A DNA stretch of 64,000 bases from Peptostreptococcaceae bacterium pGA-8. Its GTDB lineage: Bacteria > Bacillota > Clostridia > Peptostreptococcales > Anaerovoracaceae. Shown here piece by piece: positions 1 to 7,872 of this stretch. Each line of letters starts with the position of its first letter. Within the stretch, counting starts at the first letter, position 1. The notes beneath the pieces were generated by a model. The model saw only the letters and a program-made list of their open reading frames with translations, did no database searches and had not been told where the DNA came from. The stretch is from NCBI GenBank assembly GCA_900112915.1, contig FONK01000004.1:61378-125377 (forward strand), in the 5' to 3' direction. A program made the position numbers and the translations under genes.

Positions 1-13
1 AGGTAGGAAATGT

Positions 14-1960
14 ATGGCAGATATTAAGTTCTTAAAAAGGCTTGCGAAGGATTATCCTAATGCAATGGCAGCTTCGGCTGAGATTGTAAACCTGAGCGCT
101 ATATTGGCTTTACCAAAGGGAACTGAGTATTTTTTAAGTGACCTGCATGGTGAGCATGAGGCATTTATACATATGCTGAAGAGTGCATCGGGTACTGTAA
201 AAGCAAAAATTGACGAGCACTATGGCGGGGTTTTATCCGAGCAGGATAGAGATGATTTAGCTGCTCTGATTTATAATCCTGAAGCAGAGCTTAAAAGGAG
301 ACGAGCATCAGAAACTGATTTTGACAAATGGGCGATGACAATGATTTATCGACTCGTTACAATTTGTAAATCTGTTTCGACAAAGTATACTCGTTCTAAG
401 GTTAGAAGACGTTTACCCAAGTATGCCGATTATGCCATTGATGAGCTTTTAAATGCTGATGATGAGGAAAATCGCGCACATTATTATAATGCCATTATAA
501 CTACTGTCGTAGAATGCGGCATGGCAGAGCCGTTTATTAAGTCTATGGCAGCGGCTATAAGCGATTTGGCGGTAGATTATCTGCACATTATTGGAGACAT
601 TTTTGACAGAGGTGCTCACCCTGACTACATTATGGATTATCTTATGGATTACCACGATGTGGACTTCCAGTGGGGAAACCACGACATCGTTTGGATGGGA
701 GCCGCAACAGGCCATTGGGCAAGCATTGCCAATGTTTTGAGGATGAATATAAGCTATAACAACTTTGATATGTTGGAAGTTGGATATGGAATAAATTTAA
801 GACCTCTATCCAGCTTTGCTGCAAGAATGTATGCTGATGATGATTGTGAGGCGTTTGCACCACATATCCTTGAGAGAAATGAGTTTGACCAGGTCGATGA
901 AAAGCTGGCTGCAAAAATGCACAAGGCTATTGCAATCATCCAATTTAAGGTTGAGGGTCAAAGAATTATGGCTCACCCTGAGTACAATTTGGAGCACAGA
1001 CTGTTGTTGGATAAGATTAATTTTGAAGAGGGAACAGTGACTGCCTATGGGGAGGTTTATAAGATGAAGGATACAAACCTGCCTACAGTTGATCCTGAAA
1101 ATCCTTATGAATTAACAGCAGAGGAAGAGTTTGTAATGAACTCATTATCGGCATCAATGCTTAACTCGGAAAAGCTTCAAAGGCATATAAGATTTCTCTT
1201 CAGTCACGGTGCTCTGTATACAAAATATAACGGAAATCTCCTTTATCACGGCTGCATTCCGATGGATGAGCAGGGAGAGTTTATACCTGTTCGCTTAGGC
1301 GACAAAGAATACAAGGGCAAGGCTTTAATGGATCAGCTTGACACTCTTGTTAGACGGGCATTTTTCCAGCCTGCAAAATCTACAGATCAGTATAGCGGCG
1401 ATATTATGTGGTATATGTGGCTTGGTGGAGATTCTCCGCTGTTCGGAAAGGAAAAGATGACTACCTTTGAAAGGCTTTTCATTGCTGATAAGAAAGCCCA
1501 CAAGGAGCCGACAAGGCCTTATTACAAGCTGATAAAGGATCGTGAGCCTTGTGAAAAGATAATAAGAGAATTCGGTCTTGACCCATCGAGAGGAAAAATC
1601 CTTAATGGACATGTTCCCGTTAAGATTAAAGATGGGGAGTCACCAATAAAGGGTGGCGGACTTCTATATGTAATAGACGGTGGAATTTCTAAAGCATATC
1701 AGAAAAAGACAGGAATAGCCGGATATACATTTATATTCAATTCAAGATTTATGGCTTTGGCAGAGCACAAGCCTTATGAACCTTTGAAGGAAGATGGAAC
1801 ACAGGAGTTCTTCTCGCCGATTGTAAAAACCGTTGCAACTTTACCTGAAAGAATGATGGTAATTGATACGGATCAGGGAGCGGAGCTTGTAAGTCAGATT
1901 GAAGACTTAAAACAGCTTATGGAAGCATTTGCTGAGGGTTCACTTAAAGAAAAGTTTTGA
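14..1960 (+). CDS. fbp: Class III fructose-1,6-bisphosphatase
   Basis: Hydrolyses fructose-1,6-bisphosphate to fructose-6-phosphate in gluconeogenesis, in the cytoplasm. The 648-residue length is normal for the Bacillus-type class III enzyme, which is unrelated to E. coli Fbp. The metallophosphatase motifs are visible: FLSDLHGEH (about 40-48), GDIFDRGAHPD (about 195-205), WGNHD (about 220-224), and a late NGHVPVK motif. ATG start follows AGGTAGG at positions 1-7. The stop codon overlaps the -35 box of the next promoter, which serves the tRNA-Arg downstream. It appears to be a single-gene unit in this window, although its own promoter lies outside. Identity is based on motif and length recognition and is very secure. 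Confidence 0.96.
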   Translation: MADIKFLKRLAKDYPNAMAASAEIVNLSAILALPKGTEYFLSDLHGEHEAFIHMLKSASGTVKAKIDEHYGGVLSEQDRDDLAALIYNPEAELKRRRASETDFDKWAMTMIYRLVTICKSVSTKYTRSKVRRRLPKYADYAIDELLNADDEENRAHYYNAIITTVVECGMAEPFIKSMAAAISDLAVDYLHIIGDIFDRGAHPDYIMDYLMDYHDVDFQWGNHDIVWMGAATGHWASIANVLRMNISYNNFDMLEVGYGINLRPLSSFAARMYADDDCEAFAPHILERNEFDQVDEKLAAKMHKAIAIIQFKVEGQRIMAHPEYNLEHRLLLDKINFEEGTVTAYGEVYKMKDTNLPTVDPENPYELTAEEEFVMNSLSASMLNSEKLQRHIRFLFSHGALYTKYNGNLLYHGCIPMDEQGEFIPVRLGDKEYKGKALMDQLDTLVRRAFFQPAKSTDQYSGDIMWYMWLGGDSPLFGKEKMTTFERLFIADKKAHKEPTRPYYKLIKDREPCEKIIREFGLDPSRGKILNGHVPVKIKDGESPIKGGGLLYVIDGGISKAYQKKTGIAGYTFIFNSRFMALAEHKPYEPLKEDGTQEFFSPIVKTVATLPERMMVIDTDQGAELVSQIEDLKQLMEAFAEGSLKEKF

Positions 1961-1985
1961 CAATCACTCAATTTTTGAGTATAAT
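1957..1985 (+). promoter_or_regulatory. Consensus promoter for tRNA-Arg
   Basis: TTGACA (1957-1962), 17-bp spacer, TATAAT (1980-1985): a perfect sigma-A type promoter. The -35 box contains the fbp stop codon. The spacer holds an inverted repeat ACTCAA-TTT-TTGAGT (1966-1980). Transcription would begin about 30 bp upstream of the tRNA. Confidence 0.85.
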
Positions 1986-2022
1986 GTTGTGGTATAGCCG
2001 AGCCGTATGGCAGGCTAAACAC

Positions 2023-2099
2023 GCGCTATTAGCTCAATTGGATAGAGTCGCGCACTACGAATGCGAAGGTTGGGGGTTCGAGTCCCTCATGGCGCACCA
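2023..2099 (+). tRNA. tRNA-Arg (anticodon ACG)
   Basis: Cloverleaf of 77 nt. The acceptor stem GCGCTAT pairs with ATGGCGC, with one G-U pair. The anticodon loop CTACGAA gives ACG, which is read as ICG after A34 deamination and decodes CGN arginine codons. The T arm contains GGTTCGAGTCC. The 3' CCA is encoded (2097-2099). It has its own consensus promoter upstream and an intrinsic terminator just downstream, so it is a monocistronic tRNA gene. Confidence 0.95.
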
Positions 2100-2109
2100 A
2101 ATGGGATGT

Positions 2110-2142
2110 ACCCGAACTGCTATTAAAAGTTCGGGTATTTTT
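2110..2142 (+). terminator. Intrinsic terminator of tRNA-Arg
   Basis: Nine-bp stem ACCCGAACT/AGTTCGGGT with a 9-nt loop, followed by a T-rich run. It lies 11 nt after the tRNA CCA end. Confidence 0.85.
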
Positions 2143-2185
2143 ATTGTTTGTTGTATTGTAGAGAATTGCAATCTCAGTCATCCCG

Positions 2186-2854
2186 TTACCAGTGCCGTAC
2201 AAATAAATAAGCCGCAAATACAGAAAATATGAAGCCAACGCAGTAATACAAGCTGGTGTAGAAAACGGGTATCCTAAGGAATGCTACTATAAGAATTAAT
2301 CCTGTTGTAACACCTATAATTGACAGAATAAAAGCAGGACTCAAATACTTATTACTATTAAAATCAAAAACTTTTTTGATAAATAACTCAATGAACAATA
2401 TAGCAAATATGGGTACGATAATCAAAACCATAATATCAGATATATAAACAGGTATTGAGTCGGTTAAAGGTTTGTATGCGATAACATCTTTGACGCTTTG
2501 GATGAATTCTTTTTTAACGCAGCAGGTAATGAAGGCAAGCAACAAAAGAGAAGAAAGCCAAGGAAAAACATAGTCCTTCATTATGGAGCCTTTTTGGTCT
2601 GCATAATTTTCTAAAATTGAATCACAAAAAGTCTTCGGGTCTGAACCGATAATATGGTCAATGGTATCATTACGATTTTGCCCATCTAAAATTATGTGAA
2701 TTATATCATTTCTAACCTCTTCCCTTTCATAACCTGAAATCTTTCCCGATAGGTAAACTATAATATCTGTGTACACATCTTTGTTTTCTCGGAAAAGAAG
2801 CTTCTCTTCCTGTTCATTTATCTTACGCAATTTCTTTTCTTCTGTATTTCTCAT
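2186..2854 (-). CDS. HAAS-type membrane protein encoded with PadR regulator
   Basis: About 222 residues. The N-terminal ~95 residues are charged and soluble, resembling the HAAS/DUF1700-like helical domain often encoded after PadR regulators. Four hydrophobic segments follow (about 100-120, 135-160, 170-195, 200-220). The ATG at 2854 is preferred over one 15 nt upstream, because GGAGGAA sits between the two and is well placed for the downstream ATG. The gene directly follows the padR stop and must be co-transcribed with it. Proteins of this arrangement are thought to sense or remodel the membrane or envelope; the exact role here is unknown. The family call rests on context and topology rather than a decisive motif. 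Confidence 0.7.
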   Translation of the reverse strand: MRNTEEKKLRKINEQEEKLLFRENKDVYTDIIVYLSGKISGYEREEVRNDIIHIILDGQNRNDTIDHIIGSDPKTFCDSILENYADQKGSIMKDYVFPWLSSLLLLAFITCCVKKEFIQSVKDVIAYKPLTDSIPVYISDIMVLIIVPIFAILFIELFIKKVFDFNSNKYLSPAFILSIIGVTTGLILIVAFLRIPVFYTSLYYCVGFIFSVFAAYLFVRHW

Positions 2855-2869
2855 AGATATTTCCTCCAT

Positions 2870-3190
2870 TTATTTATCTTTTAGTAAGCTGTTAACAATT
2901 AAATTAAGCTCAATCCACCCTTTATAAAAGTCATCTAAATCAAGCCTTCCTTTTTCGGATATGCGATAGTATTTTCTGTTGGGACCTATGCTGGAGGATT
3001 TCATAGTGGCTGTGATGGCATTGTTTTTCTGAAGCCGCAGCAAAAGAGGATATATGGTGCCCTCATTTACATCGTGAAACCCGAACTCTTGCAATTTTTG
3101 AACTATTTCATAGCCATAGGTTTCTTCCTTAGAAATAATTTTTAAGATGCATCCTTCTAAAGTTCCTTTTAGCATTTGAGATGAAATCAT
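2870..3190 (-). CDS. PadR family transcriptional regulator
   Basis: Small 106-residue winged-helix repressor of the PadR-like short subgroup. Diagnostic segments are LKGTLEGCILKII, the YGYEI motif, the recognition region NEGTIYPLLLRLQ, and the wing RKYYRISEKG. The short C-terminal helix is the dimerisation region in this family. It is the first gene of a two-gene leftward operon with a HAAS-type membrane protein. Two copies of TTGTAATGCAAGGTAG lie 42-85 bp upstream of the start, which fits autoregulation. The ligand is unknown. Confidence 0.93.
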   Translation of the reverse strand: MISSQMLKGTLEGCILKIISKEETYGYEIVQKLQEFGFHDVNEGTIYPLLLRLQKNNAITATMKSSSIGPNRKYYRISEKGRLDLDDFYKGWIELNLIVNSLLKDK

Positions 3191-3231
3191 AAAGGTCTCC
3201 TTTCCATAAAACCTATTGTTACGCAGCTAGC

Positions 3232-3275
3232 TTGTAATGCAAGGTAGCTTGTTACTATATTGTAATGCAAGGTAG
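3232..3275 (-). promoter_or_regulatory. Tandem 16-bp repeats upstream of padR, probable operator
   Basis: TTGTAATGCAAGGTAG occurs twice, at 3232-3247 and 3260-3275, with a 28-bp period. Each copy is part of an imperfect dyad (TTG-N5-CAA). On the padR strand the repeats read CTACCTTGCATTACAA, so TTGCAT and the TATAGTA between the copies could be promoter elements. Inferred to be the PadR binding region. Confidence 0.6.
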
Positions 3276-3344
3276 TTGAGAAGTCAATATCATTTTTAAA
3301 ATAAATAGTCCATATATTTTATTTTGAAAAATTTTACCTTTTTC

Positions 3345-3373
3345 TTGATTATTAAATTGTAGTTTGTTATAAT
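3345..3373 (+). promoter_or_regulatory. Promoter of the ECF/ABC uptake operon
   Basis: TTGATT (3345-3350), 17-bp spacer, TATAAT (3368-3373). The predicted start point falls inside the palindrome that follows. Confidence 0.8.
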
Positions 3374-3378
3374 GCTAG

Positions 3379-3398
3379 TTGTTAGCATATGCTAACAA
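3379..3398. promoter_or_regulatory. 20-bp perfect palindrome, probable operator
   Basis: TTGTTAGCATATGCTAACAA is fully self-complementary and lies over the expected transcription start of the uptake operon, 5 bp after the -10 box. That is an ideal place for a repressor. The GTTAG...CTAAC arms recall DtxR/MntR-type metal repressor boxes, though the centre is longer; that link is inference. Confidence 0.65.
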
Positions 3399-3429
3399 AG
3401 GCGAGAATGAATTTTTGAGGTGCAAAATT

Positions 3430-4098
3430 ATGAGAGTAAACCCCCTGGTGGCATTTCTTTTTAACATGATTTTACCCATTGGGCTAATGTTTCCGGGTAA
3501 TCATTATCAGCATTACTTTTTTCTGTCAGTTGCATCAATAATTTTGCTTATTACATCTAAGCTTGTGAGACTGATGAAGTTTGCAGCGGCATATGGCATC
3601 TTCTTCGGATTAAGCATACTGGCTGACTATTATCCGAACTATGGGGGACAATTTTTTTTAATATTCATAGTTTATTCTATGCAGTTTATTCCATGCCTGA
3701 TGATGGCAAGCCTTTTAATAAAAGACTATAGCGCAGGAGAAATTATTTCCTCATTAGAGCCGCTCAGACTTCCCAAGTCATTCGTAGTTTCTCTGACTAT
3801 TTTGTTGAGATATATACCGACCTTTAGAAGAGAATTTTCCTATATCAAGGAAGCCATGAGATTGAGAAATGTGCCTTATACAATTAGGAGACCCGTTAAA
3901 AGCTTCGAATTTTTCTTAGTTCCGCAGCTATTCAGGTGTGCAATTTTGGCAGAGGAAATAACTTCTGCCGGACTTGTAAAGGGGATCACTAATCCGGTTC
4001 GACGAAGCTCTTATTACGATATGAGAATGGGAGCTGTGGATTATATCCTGTGTTTGATTTTAATATTAGGATTGGTGGTTTTCATATGGTGGCGATAA
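3430..4098 (+). CDS. ecfT: ECF transporter T component (EcfT)
   Basis: Transmembrane scaffold of an energy-coupling factor importer, linking the substrate-binding S protein to the ATPases. At 222 residues it has several hydrophobic segments and the coupling region with the two charged motifs near the C-terminal half (LRLPKSF and the AMRLRNVPY region, equivalent to the Ala-Arg-Gly coupling helices, here less canonical). ATG 3430 has GAGGTG at the right distance; the in-frame ATG 51 nt upstream overlaps the operator palindrome and lacks a ribosome site. It is the first gene of a five-gene operon; the next gene starts 13 nt before its stop. Confidence 0.85.
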   Translation: MRVNPLVAFLFNMILPIGLMFPGNHYQHYFFLSVASIILLITSKLVRLMKFAAAYGIFFGLSILADYYPNYGGQFFLIFIVYSMQFIPCLMMASLLIKDYSAGEIISSLEPLRLPKSFVVSLTILLRYIPTFRREFSYIKEAMRLRNVPYTIRRPVKSFEFFLVPQLFRCAILAEEITSAGLVKGITNPVRRSSYYDMRMGAVDYILCLILILGLVVFIWWR

Positions 4099-5561
4099 GC
4101 ACAGACAGATACACATTTAGGTATGACAACAAAAAAACTGCAGCCCTAACTGATTGCAGCTTTAAAATTATGGCAGGCGAAATTGTTTTGGTTGCCGGAG
4201 ATAGCGGAAGCGGGAAATCAACCCTGATGAAATCTATAAATGGCCTAATCGGTGAAACTGTAGAAGGACATTTAGATGGTAAGCTTCATATCAACAATCG
4301 GGACATGACGGACTTGCCCATTTACGAAAAGAGTAGAGAAATAGGATCGGTTTTTCAAAATCCGAGAAGCCAGTTTTTTACTTTAAATTCCACCAGCGAG
4401 ATGGTCTTTGCAATGGAGAATTATGGGTTTTCTAAAGGTGACATGGACGATAGCCTGAAAAGAATAGGCAGGGAGCTGCCTATCGGAGACATCATGGATA
4501 GGGAAATCCTGACACTTTCCAGCGGTGAAAGGCAGCTGCTGGCTTTGGCATCGGCAATGGTCCTCAATCCCGGTATTCTGGTTTTTGACGAGCCCTCAGC
4601 AAATCTGGATTATTCCAACGCCATGAAGCTGAAAAAAATAATACTCAAGCTGAAGGCCATGGGAAAAACTGTTATTGTTGCCGACCATAGATTTTTTTAT
4701 TTGAATGGGATTTTAGATAAGGTGCTGCTTTTGGAGAAGGGAGCACTCACCTGCTTCCACAGAGAAGCTGATTTTAAGGGATCAGATTATGATACAAGGA
4801 GCTTCAATTTATTCAACATGGACCTGCCGTGCCGAAGGGAGAGATGTAGAAAGCTTGCTGAACCGAGAGGAAGCAATGCGTTGAAAGAAGGAGAGCAGCC
4901 GGAGGATGTGGCTGTTTTGTCAGGAGTGGGAAAATGGAATGTGCTGAATGATGTGAATTTAGCTCTAAAGTCCGGAGAGATTGCTGTTTTAGTAGGAGCA
5001 AATGGGGCAGGAAAGACCACCTTGGCCAGGATTTTAACAGGCTCCTTAAAACCGGATAGGGGCACAGTTAGCACAAGAAGGTTGCCTTTTTACGTGATGC
5101 AGGATTCTGATTTTCAGCTTTTTGGAACCAGTGTGGAGAGCGAGCTTAGCATCGGTAATAAAACAATTCAGCCTAGTGAGAAGGAGAAAATCCTGAAGCG
5201 ACTGAACCTTTGGGAGTATAGACATGCTCACCCCTTCGACCTTTCAGGTGGGGAGAAACAGAGATTACAGATTGCAGTTGCTGCTCTATCTAAGACGGAC
5301 TTGATCATCCTTGATGAGCCTACCAGTGGACTGGATTTAAAGTCTATGGGGAGAGTAGTTGGGGAAGTTGAAGCTTTGGCAGAAGAGAAAGCTGTTTTGA
5401 TTATATCCCATGATTACGAGTTTATAAGGCGTGTAGCAGATAGGATTATTTATCTCAAAGAAGGAAGAGTGATTAATGACTTTGCCTTTGATGAGAAGAA
5501 TATAGAAAGCTTAAATAATATATTTATTGATATGGAGGAAGAAAATGAGCAAGAATCTTAA
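4086..5561 (+). CDS. ECF transporter double ATPase (EcfA1-EcfA2 fusion)
   Basis: Two complete ABC ATPase domains in one 491-residue chain. The first (about 1-230) has GDSGSGKST, the signature LSSGERQLL and ILVFDEPSANLD. The second (about 275-485) has GANGAGKTT, LSGGEKQRL and LIILDEPTSGLD. Such fusions power group II ECF systems and replace the usual EcfA/EcfA' heterodimer. The first signature has S in place of G (LSSGE), which could make the two ATP sites unequal. ATG 4086 is chosen because the protein then begins directly with the first nucleotide-binding fold; an upstream ATG lies deep in ecfT. It overlaps ecfT by 13 nt and the S component by 17 nt, indicating translational coupling. Confidence 0.92.
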   Translation: MVAISTDRYTFRYDNKKTAALTDCSFKIMAGEIVLVAGDSGSGKSTLMKSINGLIGETVEGHLDGKLHINNRDMTDLPIYEKSREIGSVFQNPRSQFFTLNSTSEMVFAMENYGFSKGDMDDSLKRIGRELPIGDIMDREILTLSSGERQLLALASAMVLNPGILVFDEPSANLDYSNAMKLKKIILKLKAMGKTVIVADHRFFYLNGILDKVLLLEKGALTCFHREADFKGSDYDTRSFNLFNMDLPCRRERCRKLAEPRGSNALKEGEQPEDVAVLSGVGKWNVLNDVNLALKSGEIAVLVGANGAGKTTLARILTGSLKPDRGTVSTRRLPFYVMQDSDFQLFGTSVESELSIGNKTIQPSEKEKILKRLNLWEYRHAHPFDLSGGEKQRLQIAVAALSKTDLIILDEPTSGLDLKSMGRVVGEVEALAEEKAVLIISHDYEFIRRVADRIIYLKEGRVINDFAFDEKNIESLNNIFIDMEEENEQES

Positions 5562-6135
5562 AATGAAGGACATGGTACATATAGCACTTTTGACAGCGAT
5601 ATATATAATCATTTATATGATTTCTATGACCGGATTTTCATTTTTGGGTCAATTTGGCCATACGATAAGTCCGGGAATTGCAGCCTTTTTTACCGGAGCA
5701 ATAATCATATTTATGAATAGAAAAATCGGCAAGATGTGGGAGTTTACCCTATTTACCCTGTTGGTAATGGGAGTATTCGCAATGGTTGGCGGCGGTTACA
5801 TTCCTTGGGTAATCACCTCGGTTACGGGAGCGGTGATAGCTGACATTTTGGCATCAAGATCAAGAGAAACATCAATATTCCTTTTGGCAATTTCATGGGG
5901 CATTATCCATGTAGGGCAAGCCTTTGGCAGCATTGTGCCTGCCAACTTTTTTGTGGAAAGCTTTAGAACCCACTGGATTGAAAGAGGCATGAATCCAAAG
6001 GATATGGATTTGCAAATAAGCTATGCACGGGGCGTTGTAGGGCTTATGTCCACTGTCGGCATATTTATTTTGGCCTTTGTGGGTGTTTATCTTGGATATC
6101 TTATTTTGCGAAAGCATTTAGAAAGACAGGCGTAA
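5545..6135 (+). CDS. ECF transporter S component, Trep_Strep type
   Basis: Very hydrophobic 196-residue protein with about six membrane segments and a basic C-terminus (LRKHLERQ), matching the Trep_Strep family of integral membrane proteins, which act as substrate-binding S components of ECF importers. GGAGGAAG precedes ATG 5545; a TTG 18 nt upstream would place the ribosome site inside the gene. It is encoded with its own T and A components, so it is probably a dedicated (group I/II-like) system. Substrate is not known from sequence. Streptococcal ECF systems of similar make-up have been linked to heme uptake, and the YbtPQ-like genes that follow also suggest an iron or metal ligand. Confidence 0.82.
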   Translation: MSKNLKMKDMVHIALLTAIYIIIYMISMTGFSFLGQFGHTISPGIAAFFTGAIIIFMNRKIGKMWEFTLFTLLVMGVFAMVGGGYIPWVITSVTGAVIADILASRSRETSIFLLAISWGIIHVGQAFGSIVPANFFVESFRTHWIERGMNPKDMDLQISYARGVVGLMSTVGIFILAFVGVYLGYLILRKHLERQA

Positions 6136-6138
6136 GTT

Positions 6139-7872
6139 ATGATATACAAAAAAATAAAGGAGTATGTTCCTGAAAAGTACTACTATACATATGTTGCCAT
6201 TTTCATGGCTTTTGTTGCAGCAGTATTGTTAATAGGCAGCTATTATTACATGTATGAATTTCTAAAATCCATAATAATAGATGAGAATGTTGAAGGAGCA
6301 ATTCCTATAGCCGTAAGAATTCTGACATTTTTAATATGCAATACGTTGGTATACTTTTTTTCAGTTTGGGTTACCCATGCCATTGCATTCAGGCTGGAAA
6401 CCAATCTGAAGAAGAAGGGTCTTGAGCATCTTATGAGGGCTTCCTTCAGCTTTTTTGATAAGCATGAATCAGGTAAGGTAAGAAAAATCATAGATGATAA
6501 TACTGTTTTGACCCACATGAGTGTGGCTCATCTAATTCCCGACTTATCAACGGCGGCCTTTGCTCCGGTGTTGGGAATGGGGCTGGCGTTTTATATTGAC
6601 TATAAATTGGGCATTATTTTTACAACAACCTTTCTGTTGGGCTTCCTGTTCCTAGTGAAGATGATGGGAAATCAAGGCTTCATGGAAAAATATATGGAAG
6701 CCTTGGATAATATGAATGCTGGTGCTGTAGAATATGTGAGGGGAATACAGGTAATGAAGATTTTCAAAACCGATGCTAAGAACCTTAAGGAATTCTATAG
6801 GTCTGTTGTGGATTATTCAATTATGGCTTTGAAGTACAGCATGAGCTGCAGAAGATGGTATGTACTGTTTCAGGTCATATTCAATTCTACCTTCTTGATT
6901 GTGCTATTTATGTACTATATGGGAAATCCGGAGCCTAGAGTCTTTCTGACGAAATTCATGTTTTATGTTCTCTTTAATGGAATTCTAATGGTTTCATTTA
7001 TGAAGATAATGTATGTAGGCATGTATGTAATGCAAGCATCAACAGCAATTGAGAAGATTGAACAAAAATTTGCCGAAATGGATGAAAGAAAGCTTGAAAG
7101 CGGCAGCTTAACCGGATTTAACGGGAATACCATAGAATTTAAGAATGTGTCCTTTGGATATGAAAATGATATGGTTATAGAAGATCTGTCCTTTACCCTT
7201 GAAGAGGGAAAGACCTATGCTTTAGTAGGAGCCTCCGGCTCAGGCAAGTCAACCTTGGCAAAGCTTATTTCAGGATTTTACAGTCTGGATAAGGGAGAAA
7301 TTCACATAGGTGGCAATGATGTAACAAAATATTCTGAAAAGATCTTAAGCCGTAATATTGCTAATGTGTTTCAAAATGCCAAGCTGTTTAAAAGAAGCAT
7401 CTATGAGAATGTAAGGCTCGGAAAACCCGATGCCACTCGTGAAGAGGTTATGGAGGCTCTTCACATGGCGCAGTGTGATGAAATTTTAAATAAGTTTGAA
7501 GCAAGGGAAAATACAATAATAGGGTCCAAGGGGGTTCACCTTTCCGGTGGCGAGGTACAAAGAATTGCCATCGCACGGTCTATCCTGAAGGATGCGGGCA
7601 TAGTCATTTTAGACGAGGCTTCGGCGGCTGCAGATCCTGAGAATGAGTATGAGCTTCAGAAAGCTTTATCTAATCTGATGAAGAACAGAACTGTAATTAT
7701 GATTGCCCATAGGCTCAGCTCCATAAAGAATGTGGATGAAATTCTGGTAATAGAAAAGGGTAAAATAACGGAAAGAGGCAGTCATGCAGAGCTGATGGGA
7801 AGAGACAGCCACTATAAGGTGCTTCAAAATCAGTTTATGACAGCAAATGAATGGAGGGTGAGCAATGAATAA
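6139..7872 (+). CDS. ABC transporter ATP-binding/permease, YbtP/IrtA-like
   Basis: A 577-residue half-transporter: six-helix membrane domain (about 15-310) fused to an ATPase (about 340-570). Walker A is GASGSGKST, signature LSGGEVQRI, Walker B IVILDEASAAADPENE. The AxADPENE tail after Walker B is typical of the YbtP/IrtA group, which has an exporter fold but imports metal-siderophore complexes. It starts 3 nt after the S component stop and overlaps the next half-transporter by 8 nt, so the two should form a heterodimer. Import of a metal ligand is inferred from family and context; multidrug or peptide export cannot be excluded. Confidence 0.88.
   Translation: MIYKKIKEYVPEKYYYTYVAIFMAFVAAVLLIGSYYYMYEFLKSIIIDENVEGAIPIAVRILTFLICNTLVYFFSVWVTHAIAFRLETNLKKKGLEHLMRASFSFFDKHESGKVRKIIDDNTVLTHMSVAHLIPDLSTAAFAPVLGMGLAFYIDYKLGIIFTTTFLLGFLFLVKMMGNQGFMEKYMEALDNMNAGAVEYVRGIQVMKIFKTDAKNLKEFYRSVVDYSIMALKYSMSCRRWYVLFQVIFNSTFLIVLFMYYMGNPEPRVFLTKFMFYVLFNGILMVSFMKIMYVGMYVMQASTAIEKIEQKFAEMDERKLESGSLTGFNGNTIEFKNVSFGYENDMVIEDLSFTLEEGKTYALVGASGSGKSTLAKLISGFYSLDKGEIHIGGNDVTKYSEKILSRNIANVFQNAKLFKRSIYENVRLGKPDATREEVMEALHMAQCDEILNKFEARENTIIGSKGVHLSGGEVQRIAIARSILKDAGIVILDEASAAADPENEYELQKALSNLMKNRTVIMIAHRLSSIKNVDEILVIEKGKITERGSHAELMGRDSHYKVLQNQFMTANEWRVSNE

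Noticed and set aside
1957..2232. 91-codon plus-strand frame across the tRNA-Arg
   Set aside because: It runs through the tRNA promoter, tRNA gene and terminator and lacks a ribosome site; a chance frame.
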